From: Sinorhizobium shofinae
Lineage (GTDB): Bacteria; Pseudomonadota; Alphaproteobacteria; Rhizobiales; Rhizobiaceae
Length of the DNA stretch: 50,765 bases
NCBI GenBank assembly: GCA_001704765.1
Contig: MBFK01000193.1
Span: 1 to 50,765 of the forward strand
Direction of reading: 5' to 3'
Shown here: positions 1-8,829 of the stretch, piece after piece
How the letters are laid out: each line of letters begins with the position of its first letter
Numbering within the stretch: position 1 is the stretch's first letter
Notes under the pieces: model-generated
What the model was told of the DNA's origin: nothing
Database searches by the model: none
Seen by the model: only the letters and a program-made list of their open reading frames with translations
Program-made: the position numbers and the translations under genes

Positions 1-4
1 ATGA

Positions 5-1888
<1,884 letters not shown>

Positions 1889-1962
1889 TTGCGGAATCCC
1901 ATATCTATTAATCTCTTCGTGAATACTGGCCGGCATTGCCGGCCAGGTCGTTTGCAGCGTGC

Positions 1963-2826
1963 TCAGCTCTGCTGCTTGCGGCGCCCTGCCAATCCTGCAG
2001 CACGCTCGGCTGCGGCATCCTGGCGATCCTTCACGCGGTCCCAGAGTTCATCGCTGACGATGCGCAGTGCCGATACGTAATGGTAGTCATCGTCGCCCGC
2101 CTGTTTACAGGCGCCGATGTAAGCCGGGTTGTTGAGGATCCCGGTTCTGCTGGCGCGGTTGCCGCGGATCGCAGCGTCGCGCCAGATACTGCCGCGGGGA
2201 CCGGCCACGCCTTCGACATTAAGAAGTGCAGCGATCTTTGTCGGTGCCATCCCCTCGGCATACATACCGAAAATACGCCTGATGACATCGGAGGCGACCG
2301 GATCGACGGCCTGGAAACCGAAGATGCGCTGGCCGTTAGCATTGCAGGCGCCGGAATAGCGGTAGCCGAATGGAAGGGGCGCGAAGTGTTTCTCCTCACG
2401 CAGGTCGTCGGGCACCTGGGCAACGTGGCTGCCGATGGCAAACATCTTGCTGCGGTCATCGATATAGTAATCGGACAGGTTCCTGGCGGTGATCCGCTCG
2501 CCGGGATCGACGACCCAGAGTTCGATGCCCTTGCGAGCGAGTTCGCTCAACAGCCGGCTGGCGATATCAAATCGCGAGCACAACCGGTCCAGCGTATGGC
2601 AGAGGACGATATCGACTTTCTCGCGCTCGACATGGGCGAAAAGCTTGCCCACGCCGGGCTGCGCCATGAAGACGACTTCGCCGATGTCCTCGTCAGCATA
2701 GGACTTTACGAAGGTCCAGCCATTCTCCTTGATGAAGCGGTGCCCGTAGTAGAGCTGCGTTTCGAGGCGGGCATGGTCATGGTATCCGGCAGAATGGCGT
2801 GCGTAGAACAGAACGTTCTTGGTCAA
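1963..2826 (-). CDS. Short serine recombinase paralogue, degenerate active-site region
   Basis: A 287-aa relative of the neighbouring integrase. It opens with the same MTKNVLFYAR and keeps R10 and S12. However, the conserved STDRQ is replaced by SAGYHDH, and the two-arginine motif reads DRLCSR, shifting the second arginine by one residue. The recombinase domain is present (GILNNPAYIG, SDELWDRVKDRQ), but the protein stops there, without the zinc ribbon and coiled coil that large integrases use for synapsis and attP/attB discrimination. The start is TTG at 2826, with GGAG a few bases upstream. It is followed by the integrase on the same strand, so the two are probably cotranscribed. It may be an inactive duplicate, an accessory subunit or a directionality factor; nothing in the sequence decides. 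Confidence 0.85.
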   Translation of the reverse strand: MTKNVLFYARHSAGYHDHARLETQLYYGHRFIKENGWTFVKSYADEDIGEVVFMAQPGVGKLFAHVEREKVDIVLCHTLDRLCSRFDIASRLLSELARKGIELWVVDPGERITARNLSDYYIDDRSKMFAIGSHVAQVPDDLREEKHFAPLPFGYRYSGACNANGQRIFGFQAVDPVASDVIRRIFGMYAEGMAPTKIAALLNVEGVAGPRGSIWRDAAIRGNRASRTGILNNPAYIGACKQAGDDDYHYVSALRIVSDELWDRVKDRQDAAAERAAGLAGRRKQQS

Positions 2827-2940
2827 TGGAGTGATCTCCGTTCGAACTGGCTAAGTCGGGGGACATGGTAACCGGCGGCGGGGTGCTTGAGAGCCCCGTC
2901 GCGATGCCGGGTCATCATGGCCCGGCAGGTGTGGGGTGCC

Positions 2941-2959
2941 GGCGGCAATAATTGCCGCC
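2941..2959. repeat. Perfect palindrome sharing 15 bp with a site before the AAA gene
   Basis: GGCGGCAATAATTGCCGCC is a 9+1+9 palindrome between the 265-aa gene and the small recombinase gene. Its central 15 bases (2943-2957) recur exactly, in reverse complement, at 8786-8800, just before the FtsH-like ATPase. It lies 27 bases past the stop of the upstream leftward gene, so it could be a terminator stem, but no T-run follows on that strand. The repeated occurrence at a second gene start favours an operator. Confidence 0.5.
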
Positions 2960-2985
2960 GATGAAGTGCTGCTCCTGAGCGCTGG

Positions 2986-3783
2986 TTAGTAACCCATCGT
3001 GGCGCGGTAGGCCGCGGCCTCATCGGTGTTGCCACCAATCCAGCCATGCTGCTGAAGCTTGAGAAGGCTGTCGACGACGCCATCGCGCGCGCCGCACCAC
3101 GTCCAGCCGGAATCGGCGGGGCGGATAATGAAGACTTCGGTGGAGGTCACCTTGATCCGCGTTGCACCGGTCTCCGCTTTGACGGCTTCGCGAAACAGGC
3201 GGTCCAATTCCTTGATCCGGCGTTTCTGTTCGGCCGTCAGGTGCGCCGGCTGGACGCGGGACGGGGTCTTCGGCGGGATATGCGTCGCGGGGATACGGTG
3301 GGTGAGGACGAACACACGGTGCACTTTCTTGCGCCGCCAGGGTGCCCGGTCGATATCGACCATCAGGCCGTTATTGGTCACGTCGCAAAACAGTTCACCA
3401 CTGATCGCAACGCGGTGGTTTCCCAGAAAGGCGATGCAGGGATGGCTTTGCTGAATTCCCGTCCGGGCTTTGAGGTACGCAGCAAGGGTCGGGCGACCTT
3501 TGATGTCGTGCCATTCTCCGGCATAGCCCAGCAATCGCAGGGTGCTCTCGATCTCGTCGTCGCTTGTCTTTGTGACCGCGGGAGCACGGCGGCGGTCTAC
3601 CCAGCCTGCGCCATGACGGACGAGCCGCACGGCATCCCGGACGCTGGACATCGATGCGCCGGTAATGGAGGCCATGGCCGTCGTGCCGGAATACAGCCGG
3701 GATTTGGTGTCGTTGTCGACGTCGTGAAGGTGGTGCGTTTTAACCGCAACGATGGCAGACGAATGCTGGATGATATTCGACAT
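2986..3783 (-). CDS. Unknown 265-aa protein
   Basis: I do not recognise this protein. The start MSNIIQHSS at 3783 is chosen because AAGGAGA lies five bases upstream; the longer open frame to 4011 has no such signal and an implausible composition. Around residues 35-60, TGASMSSVRDAVRLVR could be a helix-turn-helix. The middle has a well-packed stretch (IAFLGNHRVAISGELF), and residues 185-215 are a charged helix (LTAEQKRRIKELDRLFREA). Its position between the recombinases and the iteron-like repeats makes a DNA-binding, replication or excision role possible, but this is only inference. The preceding small ORF overlaps its start by 44 bases. Confidence 0.7.
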   Translation of the reverse strand: MSNIIQHSSAIVAVKTHHLHDVDNDTKSRLYSGTTAMASITGASMSSVRDAVRLVRHGAGWVDRRRAPAVTKTSDDEIESTLRLLGYAGEWHDIKGRPTLAAYLKARTGIQQSHPCIAFLGNHRVAISGELFCDVTNNGLMVDIDRAPWRRKKVHRVFVLTHRIPATHIPPKTPSRVQPAHLTAEQKRRIKELDRLFREAVKAETGATRIKVTSTEVFIIRPADSGWTWCGARDGVVDSLLKLQQHGWIGGNTDEAAAYRATMGY

Positions 3784-3949
3784 GGAATCTCCTTGTGCTC
3801 GTGGATCGTCGTCGCTTTCGACGGCGATCCACGCGGAGAACTTCCTCGCGCATGCGGCCGGTGCAGATTCCGAGACCGGAATCATCCTTGCACTCGATGT
3901 CCCGGGACGGCTGGATCGTGGCGCCGTCGACATGGAAAACGTGAACCAT
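3740..3949 (-). CDS. Small 69-aa unknown ORF with strong ribosome binding site
   Basis: Starts MVHVFHVDGATIQPS at 3949 behind a near-perfect AAGGAGG seven bases upstream, the main reason for calling it. The first 40 residues look protein-like; the C-terminus, where the frame overlaps the next gene, is arginine- and serine-rich and ends HRCG. It could be a short leader peptide that couples translation to the 265-aa gene, or the start of a gene truncated by a frameshift. No family recognised. Confidence 0.45.
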   Translation of the reverse strand: MVHVFHVDGATIQPSRDIECKDDSGLGICTGRMREEVLRVDRRRKRRRSTSTRRFHVEYHPAFVCHRCG

Positions 3950-4410
3950 GGGCGCCTCCTTTCCGTTGCGGGCTGGCCTGTTGAACACTTGTCGGCGCCA
4001 ATAGCGCACAAAGCCCGGCCTTTCTCAAGTGTCCTTATCTGTATGGCTTTCGATGTCAGTTTGCTGAAAATTACCGGAATTCCCGAAATGGTACGGCTGG
4101 AATCATTGATCTGCGGGGAAAGGCCATCAGCGACCCAAACGGCGGTAAGTCATTGTTAGGCATAGAGTTATGAAGATTGTGGCTGATCTGCAACACACTT
4201 GTTCCCGTGACCTATCCACCAGTTGTGGATCACGTGTCGGCCCCGCGTCCCCTGTGAATATGCTCGAAACATTCGATTCAGAATCAAACGGCGTTTGACC
4301 GAGTAATGGGGGGAGGAGCCGTAGAGTCTGCAAACGCCGTTAGGCGTTCCAGTAGCCATCGTTGATGGGCAAAAGACCGAAACCGCAGGCGGCAGTTCGG
4401 ACGCAACCGG
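3950..4410. other. Gene-free stretch with DnaA-box-like pair and palindrome
   Basis: No convincing coding region. It holds ATCCAC-N5-GTGGAT at 4214-4230, within CTATCCACC (4212-4220) and TGTGGATCA (4224-4232). Each matches 7 of 9 bases of the DnaA-box consensus in one orientation. At 4281-4300 is GAATCAAACGGCGTTTGACC, a palindrome (TCAAAC-GGC-GTTTGA) with the same GAATCAAA core as the repeats at 4837-5006. Promoters for the leftward genes ending at 2986 must also lie here. Confidence 0.4.
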
Positions 4411-4746
4411 TCAGTCAGCGTCGTTGGCGCCATCAGGATAGAGCAGGTGGGGCTTGCGGCGGAAGGGGGAGCCCCCCGTTCGGTATTTGTAGATGAGCTC
4501 GTCGAGAACGATCTCGGATTGGCGGTTGTCGAAGCCTTGTTCTGCCAGCATCGCAACGATCCTGGCTCTGAACTTCTCGAGGTCCTCGTGCAGCTCCTTC
4601 TCGATCGCCCTGTTGATGATCCAATAGAGTGCGACGCGGGCCACATCGTCTCGTCCGGGGCGTTTGGCCTTTTTGTCGGCATCACGCAGCTTCTGTTGTC
4701 GCTCGCGCTGTTTGCGGTTGCGGATCTCCTCGGACTTCGCTGGCAT
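4411..4746 (-). CDS. Unknown 111-aa basic protein
   Basis: Begins MPAKSEEIRNRKQRERQQK at 4746, preceded by GGGGAAG; the longer frame to 4815 starts inside sequence that reads as non-coding. The N-terminal 35 residues are almost entirely charged and basic (RNRKQRERQQKLRDADKKAKRPG), consistent with nucleic-acid binding. A compact domain with two helices follows (DVARVALYWIINRAIEKELHEDLEKF, given here only as a position guide, roughly residues 33-58) and a C-terminal ELIYKYRTGG. No family recognised. It sits directly beside the iteron-like array, which lies in its upstream region, so it could be a repressor or replication accessory protein acting there (inference). Confidence 0.7.
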   Translation of the reverse strand: MPAKSEEIRNRKQRERQQKLRDADKKAKRPGRDDVARVALYWIINRAIEKELHEDLEKFRARIVAMLAEQGFDNRQSEIVLDELIYKYRTGGSPFRRKPHLLYPDGANDAD

Positions 4747-4836
4747 GCACTCTTCCCCGTCAGGTCTCTGGCTACCGATGCCAGACCGTTGTTGCCACGG
4801 CAACGCCGTTTGCATGGAATCGGAAATCCCGGTTTA

Positions 4837-5006
4837 TGAATCGTTTTTTTGGGGTTCTGAATCAAATGAGCGCAATTTGAGATCAATTGCAGGCACGTTG
4901 AGACAGGTCGAGATAAGCTGGCGAGGGACAAACGGCGGTCGTGAATCAAATGACCAGCGTTTGGAATCAAAAATATCGGACCTTGAATCAAATGAGCGCA
5001 ATTTGT
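4837..5006 (+). repeat. Iteron-like direct repeats in 21-bp register
   Basis: Copies of TGAATCAAATGA begin at 4858, 4942 and 4984, a degenerate GGAATCAAAAAT at 4963, and a partial TGAATC at 4837. All starts are multiples of 21 bp apart, i.e. two helical turns, so bound proteins would lie on one face. The copies at 4858 and 4984 share 22 bases and continue into an inverted half (AATTTG), giving CAAAT-N7-ATTTG. A related copy is at 4281-4300. Iterons of a Rep protein or partition-protein sites are the natural readings. Confidence 0.65.
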
Positions 5007-5386
5007 CTCGACGTGCGGACACTTTGAAATGACCTGTGGGCAAGCTGACGGAAATCGCCGGCGACTTCCTGTCGCGCTTGCGCATGCAGGACCATCTCCA
5101 TTCCGGAATATGAGGTGGCGAACCGAAATCTTCCCGTTTGGTTCATCCGCGAGGCCGTGTGTCATATGTCCCAGCCGTTCGCGCGGAATGTGTCATCTTC
5201 GGATGGAAATCGAGCGTCGCTCTTGGACGGCGAGACGCTGGCTTCGTGTTTACTTCGTCGCGTGTTTCCGTGACGGCCAAACTACTTCGTGAAGGCCTTA
5301 AATGGGGGAGGTCCACTATCCGACTCCGGATTCTGGATTTTGCGGTGAAATAAATACGACCAAATGTGAAGTGAATTTTTTTTAGA

Positions 5387-5407
5387 AATATCGTATATAT
5401 CGATATT
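5387..5407. promoter_or_regulatory. AT-rich inverted repeat upstream of the DUF3102-like gene
   Basis: AATATCG (5387-5393) and CGATATT (5401-5407) are perfect inverted arms separated by seven A/T bases, about 190 bp before the start codon at 5597. A candidate operator or melting element; no binding protein can be assigned. Confidence 0.35.
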
Positions 5408-5596
5408 AATTGATTACTACGTCGTTTATATTTAAATATAATTGCTGAAAACTGAAGAGAAATAAAGATTATAATAAAATGTATACTTTAAATGTGTTTT
5501 ACTTGAATTTGCATTACATCCGTATTGGCGAAATAATATAGTCATCCGATGCGTTGTTCGTCGGATACATTGTAAAAACGTCACACGGAGACTTCC

Positions 5597-6775
5597 ATGC
5601 GCACCAGAAATACCAAGACCACTGCGACCGCCGCCTTCTCCTATAACTATGAAGAAGAGGGGATCGGGCACACGACGCGCGATCTGCTCGAAAGCAGCGC
5701 GGCCCATATCTTCGACCTCGGGCGCCGCACCACCGAGCAGACTTTTGAGCTCGGCGATCATCTGGCGAAAGCCGCGGACCTGCTGGCCGATGGCCGGTTC
5801 GACAAATGGGTAAAGATGCGCTGCGGCCTCGCACCGCGCAGCGGTCGCAACTATATGGCGGTGTTCCGCAACCTCGGCCATGTTCGTGATGAACTGGTCG
5901 ATCTGTCGGTCGGGGCAACAGCGCTGTTCCACCTGAGTTCGGCAACCGATGATCAGGTCAAGGCGGCCATTGCCTTTGCCGAGGAGAACGGGCGCCTTCA
6001 GGTCGCCGACGTGAAGGCCATTCTTGCCGGTGGCGAGGAGAGTGGCGACAAGGCTGAGAAGGACGATCAGTTCTCTACCGGCGGTGTTGGCGGACTGAAA
6101 GTGTTGATTGCGGCCAAGATCCGCGATGGATTGAAGGCGTTCATTGAGCACGTTGTCACGATCTGCAAGGCGGTCGAGGCCGCGCTCAGCAGAAGCCGCG
6201 TGATCAAGGAGGCGCTGGCGAAGGAAATCCAGGACATCGCCCGCGTCGCGCGTCAGGAGCTCGAAAGCCTGGCCTTGTTCCTCGAGCCGGAGCTCGACTG
6301 GGGCCGCAACACCCGTCCGACGAAGTTCCCGAAGAAGACCGGTTGGGCGGAGGTCAACGACACGCTCTACACATTGGGTGGTGTCGATGGCTGGCCGAAG
6401 TCGAAAGACATGCGGGACTGGCTTGCGCTGCATGTGCTTCCGGTGCTCGGCTGGGCGGTGTCAAAGGAGCGGAAGCCGGAATGGCCGCTTGCGGCGCCAA
6501 CTGCTCCGGCTTCCGAACCGGCGGTTCCGGCAGAAGCGGACAGCGTTGGCGATCATCACGATGCCGAGCCGGTAATGTCGGACGAGGTCTCTGACGATGC
6601 CGATGTCACGGAAGAGGTGATCGATCGGTTTGGTGCTGCGCTGGAGGAGGCGACCGGCGGCTTCATGACGGTCAGCCGTGAAGCGCCGCGAAACCGCAGG
6701 CAGTTTGCCAAGGTGCCGGCGCTTGGCGATGACAGCGTCGCCGAGGCTGAACTCGTACCCGCCGTCACGTCGTAA
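5597..6775 (+). CDS. DUF3102-like protein (392 aa)
   Basis: The start at 5597 has GGAGA six bases upstream. Residues about 28-100 (DLLESSAAHIFDLGRR, then FDKWVKMRCGLAPRSGRNYM) match my memory of DUF3102-type proteins. In these, a helical region precedes a short recognition-helix motif (GL-x-xRSGRNYM), as in phage and plasmid DNA-binding proteins. Residues 150-240 are helical. A WxEVNDTLYTLGG region around 255 is followed by an acidic, Ala/Pro-rich linker (295-350) and a short C-terminus. No catalytic motif is visible. It lies immediately downstream of the iteron/AT-rich region and is followed by two terminator hairpins, so it is a single-gene unit. A role in origin or partition function fits but is inferred. 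Confidence 0.7.
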   Translation: MRTRNTKTTATAAFSYNYEEEGIGHTTRDLLESSAAHIFDLGRRTTEQTFELGDHLAKAADLLADGRFDKWVKMRCGLAPRSGRNYMAVFRNLGHVRDELVDLSVGATALFHLSSATDDQVKAAIAFAEENGRLQVADVKAILAGGEESGDKAEKDDQFSTGGVGGLKVLIAAKIRDGLKAFIEHVVTICKAVEAALSRSRVIKEALAKEIQDIARVARQELESLALFLEPELDWGRNTRPTKFPKKTGWAEVNDTLYTLGGVDGWPKSKDMRDWLALHVLPVLGWAVSKERKPEWPLAAPTAPASEPAVPAEADSVGDHHDAEPVMSDEVSDDADVTEEVIDRFGAALEEATGGFMTVSREAPRNRRQFAKVPALGDDSVAEAELVPAVTS

Positions 6776-6787
6776 GATGCAGTTGCA

Positions 6788-6811
6788 GGAAGGCCGGTGA
6801 ACCGGCCTTCC
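6788..6811 (+). terminator. Hairpin after the DUF3102-like gene
   Basis: GGAAGGCCGG-TGAA-CCGGCCTTCC, a perfect 10-bp stem starting 13 bases after the stop codon. No T-run follows directly; it is backed up by a second hairpin. Confidence 0.6.
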
Positions 6812-6822
6812 CGCCAAACTCG

Positions 6823-6849
6823 AAAGGGCCGCATGTCGGCCCTTTTCCT
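6823..6849 (+). terminator. Intrinsic terminator
   Basis: AAAGGGCCG-CATGT-CGGCCCTTT followed by TCCTTTT: a 9-bp stem and T-rich tail. It ends transcription of the DUF3102-like gene. Confidence 0.8.
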
Positions 6850-7105
6850 TTTGCCTGATGATGGTGAGCGGAAACGCTGAGGCCGACCGTTGCGATCGCC
6901 GGACGCGTGGATCGGCCCGGACTTCGTGAGCCCGCCGTTAACTATGTACCGGCTTTGTTCTTTTTTGCTCTCCCGGGTCCTTGAGCCCGGCTCCCGGTCC
7001 TGCCAGGTTGGGGTCGTTCGGAAGACCGGACACAAAACGGCCCAAGGCAGCGCGCCAACGCTACCAAGGGCCTGACCCTCAGCCTTCACGAAAAGGAATC
7101 GGGCT
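6850..7105 (+). promoter_or_regulatory. Leader and promoter region of the nuclease-like gene
   Basis: No coding region is supported. A CCGGG/CCCGG stem lies around 6975-6995. A longer interrupted hairpin spans 7039-7072 (outer GGCCC/GGGCC, inner AGCG/CGCT), about 35 bases before the start codon. A structured 5' leader is possible, but no known riboswitch is recognised. Confidence 0.35.
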
Positions 7106-8170
7106 ATGACCACGTTTACCTCTATGATCCCCACAGGGGAAGTTGTCCGTTCGACAGCAGCAGCGGCATCTGTCTTCTCCCACCATTCGTCCGGTTCCGG
7201 CGCCCGGACCGGCCTTGGCGAGCCGCTCGCGTTGCGCCGCCATCCGCACATCGTTCGCTTCCGTGACGTCGAGGCCGATCTCGATCTGCTGATCGATCGC
7301 GCCATCGCGGCCATCGTCGACGGCGAACCGGTCGAGGACGAAATCCTCGGCCACTACGTTCACATCGCCTCGCTCGTTCGCGCCGTCTCGTTCCGCGAAG
7401 GCAAGCTCCTGGAGCAGGCGGTCGAGCGTCTGGCGAAGGCCAACCCCAACGTCGTTGTCTTGACGCAGTCGCTGAAGCTGCCGCTGGTCAAAGCGGCGCT
7501 CGAAGCCGTGTCCGGAAACGACTGGCAGAGTCTCGATGGCATCAAGCTTGACTGCGAGGCGCCCGCGAAGGGCAGCTATACGCCGGACCTGATCCTTGTG
7601 AACCGCGCCCGGCACACCGCCTACATTCTCGACCTGAAGCGGTCGCTTGCTTCGTATGGCGACACCAGCCGTCTCGAAGAGTTGAAGCTGAAGATGATGG
7701 CGTCGGCGATGGTGCTGCCGGACTGGCTGTACAAGCATCACAAGCGCCTGATGGTCGACACGGTCGAGGTTGCCATCGTCGACGGTGCCAGCCGCCCGAG
7801 CGATCATGCCACCGGTATCTGGGCCTTGTCCGAGATCGACGACCTGCTGGAAATCGACGGAGTTGCGGCCTGCATGGCCGAACTGCGTTTGCGCTTCGGC
7901 CGCCGTGTGCAGCAGCTTCTACAAGCCGAAGCCAGCAAGGCGCTCGGTGTGATGATGGTCGCTTCGTCCGCGGCCGCTACCTCGACCGTTTCCGGCAAGC
8001 CGCTGATTGCCTTGAACGGTCCCGCGCGAAGCTACGAGGAAGAGCAGGCAATGGCCGCGCCGGACGAGGATGATGGCCATTACGATCTCGGCTGCTTCGA
8101 CGATCAGGACGACGAACCCGAACCGGTCCGTATCCGGGTCGGCTTTGCCCGCCGTCCGCGTCAGCACTGA
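7106..8170 (+). CDS. Protein with PD-(D/E)XK-like motif (354 aa)
   Basis: The start at 7106 follows AAGGAA. Residues 60-115 are helical, with an acidic residue (E98 or E103) that could be the first catalytic position. The core signature is P160-D161-LILVN, then a hydrophobic strand ending in D176-L-K178. This PD-X14-DXK arrangement is that of restriction-endonuclease-fold proteins, with the strand pattern (DLILVN, TAYILDLKRS) as expected. Residues 180-265 continue as an alpha/beta domain, and the C-terminal 80 residues are low-complexity and acidic. If the motif is real this is a metal-dependent nuclease or DNA-binding relative. It heads the segment leading to the split FtsH-like pair; its partner is unknown. 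The family name is not recognised. Confidence 0.7.
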   Translation: MTTFTSMIPTGEVVRSTAAAASVFSHHSSGSGARTGLGEPLALRRHPHIVRFRDVEADLDLLIDRAIAAIVDGEPVEDEILGHYVHIASLVRAVSFREGKLLEQAVERLAKANPNVVVLTQSLKLPLVKAALEAVSGNDWQSLDGIKLDCEAPAKGSYTPDLILVNRARHTAYILDLKRSLASYGDTSRLEELKLKMMASAMVLPDWLYKHHKRLMVDTVEVAIVDGASRPSDHATGIWALSEIDDLLEIDGVAACMAELRLRFGRRVQQLLQAEASKALGVMMVASSAAATSTVSGKPLIALNGPARSYEEEQAMAAPDEDDGHYDLGCFDDQDDEPEPVRIRVGFARRPRQH

Positions 8171-8286
8171 CGAGCCGCTAGCCCAACGGCACTGATCGCG
8201 GCCGCGCCTGAATTGCGTGGCCGGCTTCTCCAGTCCTTTCCATTCCTCGAACGTCGGATGCGATACGCTCCGGCGAGGAGACAGTC

Positions 8287-8829
8287 ATGTCCATCGATAC
8301 CCACAGCCTGTCTGTGGCCGGCTTCCGTTGCGAAGCGGTCACGACCGATACTGTCGCGTTGCCTTGCCTTCACAGCAGGCTCGTCAATATCCCTCCTGTC
8401 CAATCCGATGACGTGGATCACGGTTCGAGCCATCGCGACGATCCCGCCGTTCTGATCGGGCTGGCGCTCGCCTTCGTTCGGCAAGATCCTCTGCTGGATG
8501 GCCTTGTGCCGGAACCTCTGATGCTGCGGTTGCGTGCTACTGCCGACAGCGGCAACGCTGCATGCCGCCTGCTGCTCGACTGGATGCGAAGCCGCAACCG
8601 GGACCTCGATCCGTCCTGGAACGGACATCCGACTGGTTCGGCTACGGTCACTCCTCCGGGCGGCACTCATCCGCCACGTCGTTCGCCGCGCGAGCGTGTG
8701 TTGGCGACAATCCCGAAGCCCGGTGTCATTGACGGGCGGCGGCGTGGTCGGACGCGTCGGCGCGATCCGGTGCAGAATGTTCAAACGGCAATTATTGCCG
8801 CTGAGACGGGAGGTCTGATTGATGGATAA
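8287..8829 (+). CDS. Unknown 180-aa protein
   Basis: Start ATG at 8287 with GAGGAG seven bases upstream. Residues 50-95 contain a plausible folded helical segment (DDPAVLIGLALAFVRQDPLL, then RLRATADSGNAACRLLLDWM); the last 75 residues are arginine-, proline- and glycine-rich. No family recognised. It overlaps the next gene's start by 8 bp, indicating translational coupling to the AAA ATPase. The palindrome CGGCAATTATTGCCG falls within its 3' end. Confidence 0.6.
   Translation: MSIDTHSLSVAGFRCEAVTTDTVALPCLHSRLVNIPPVQSDDVDHGSSHRDDPAVLIGLALAFVRQDPLLDGLVPEPLMLRLRATADSGNAACRLLLDWMRSRNRDLDPSWNGHPTGSATVTPPGGTHPPRRSPRERVLATIPKPGVIDGRRRGRTRRRDPVQNVQTAIIAAETGGLIDG
8786..8800. repeat. 15-bp palindrome identical to 2943-2957
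   Basis: CGGCAATTATTGCCG, 22 bases before the AAA ATPase start codon and inside the end of the upstream gene. It is the exact reverse complement of the centre of the palindrome at 2941-2959, upstream of the recombinase pair. Candidate operator or RNA hairpin covering the translation start region. Confidence 0.45.

Larger units (their letters stand above)
4747..5596. other. 850-bp gene-free region: candidate replication or partition site
   Basis: No coding sequence is supported. The frames crossing 4837-5006 on the minus strand translate the DNA repeats into false heptads. The left half carries GAATCAAA repeats in 21-bp register. The right part (about 5335-5530) is strikingly AT-rich against GC-rich surroundings and contains AATATCG-N7-CGATATT (5387-5407) and a TATAAT at 5470-5475. 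Repeats next to an AT-rich tract are typical of iteron origins and of partition sites. The AT-rich end must also include the promoter of the gene at 5597. Confidence 0.5.

Noticed and set aside
3046..3984. 312-aa plus-strand frame
   Set aside because: Shadow of the 265-aa minus-strand gene, which has a good ribosome binding site.
4837..5006. CRISPR array
   Set aside because: Repeats are short, degenerate and directly abutting in 21-bp register with no unique spacers of constant length, and no cas genes are present.
4284..5165. 293-aa minus-strand frame with heptad-like repeats (NCAHLIQ)
   Set aside because: The heptads come from DNA repeats spaced exactly 21 bp, which read as repeats in more than one frame. 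The repeats are palindromic DNA sites and the frame lacks a convincing start.
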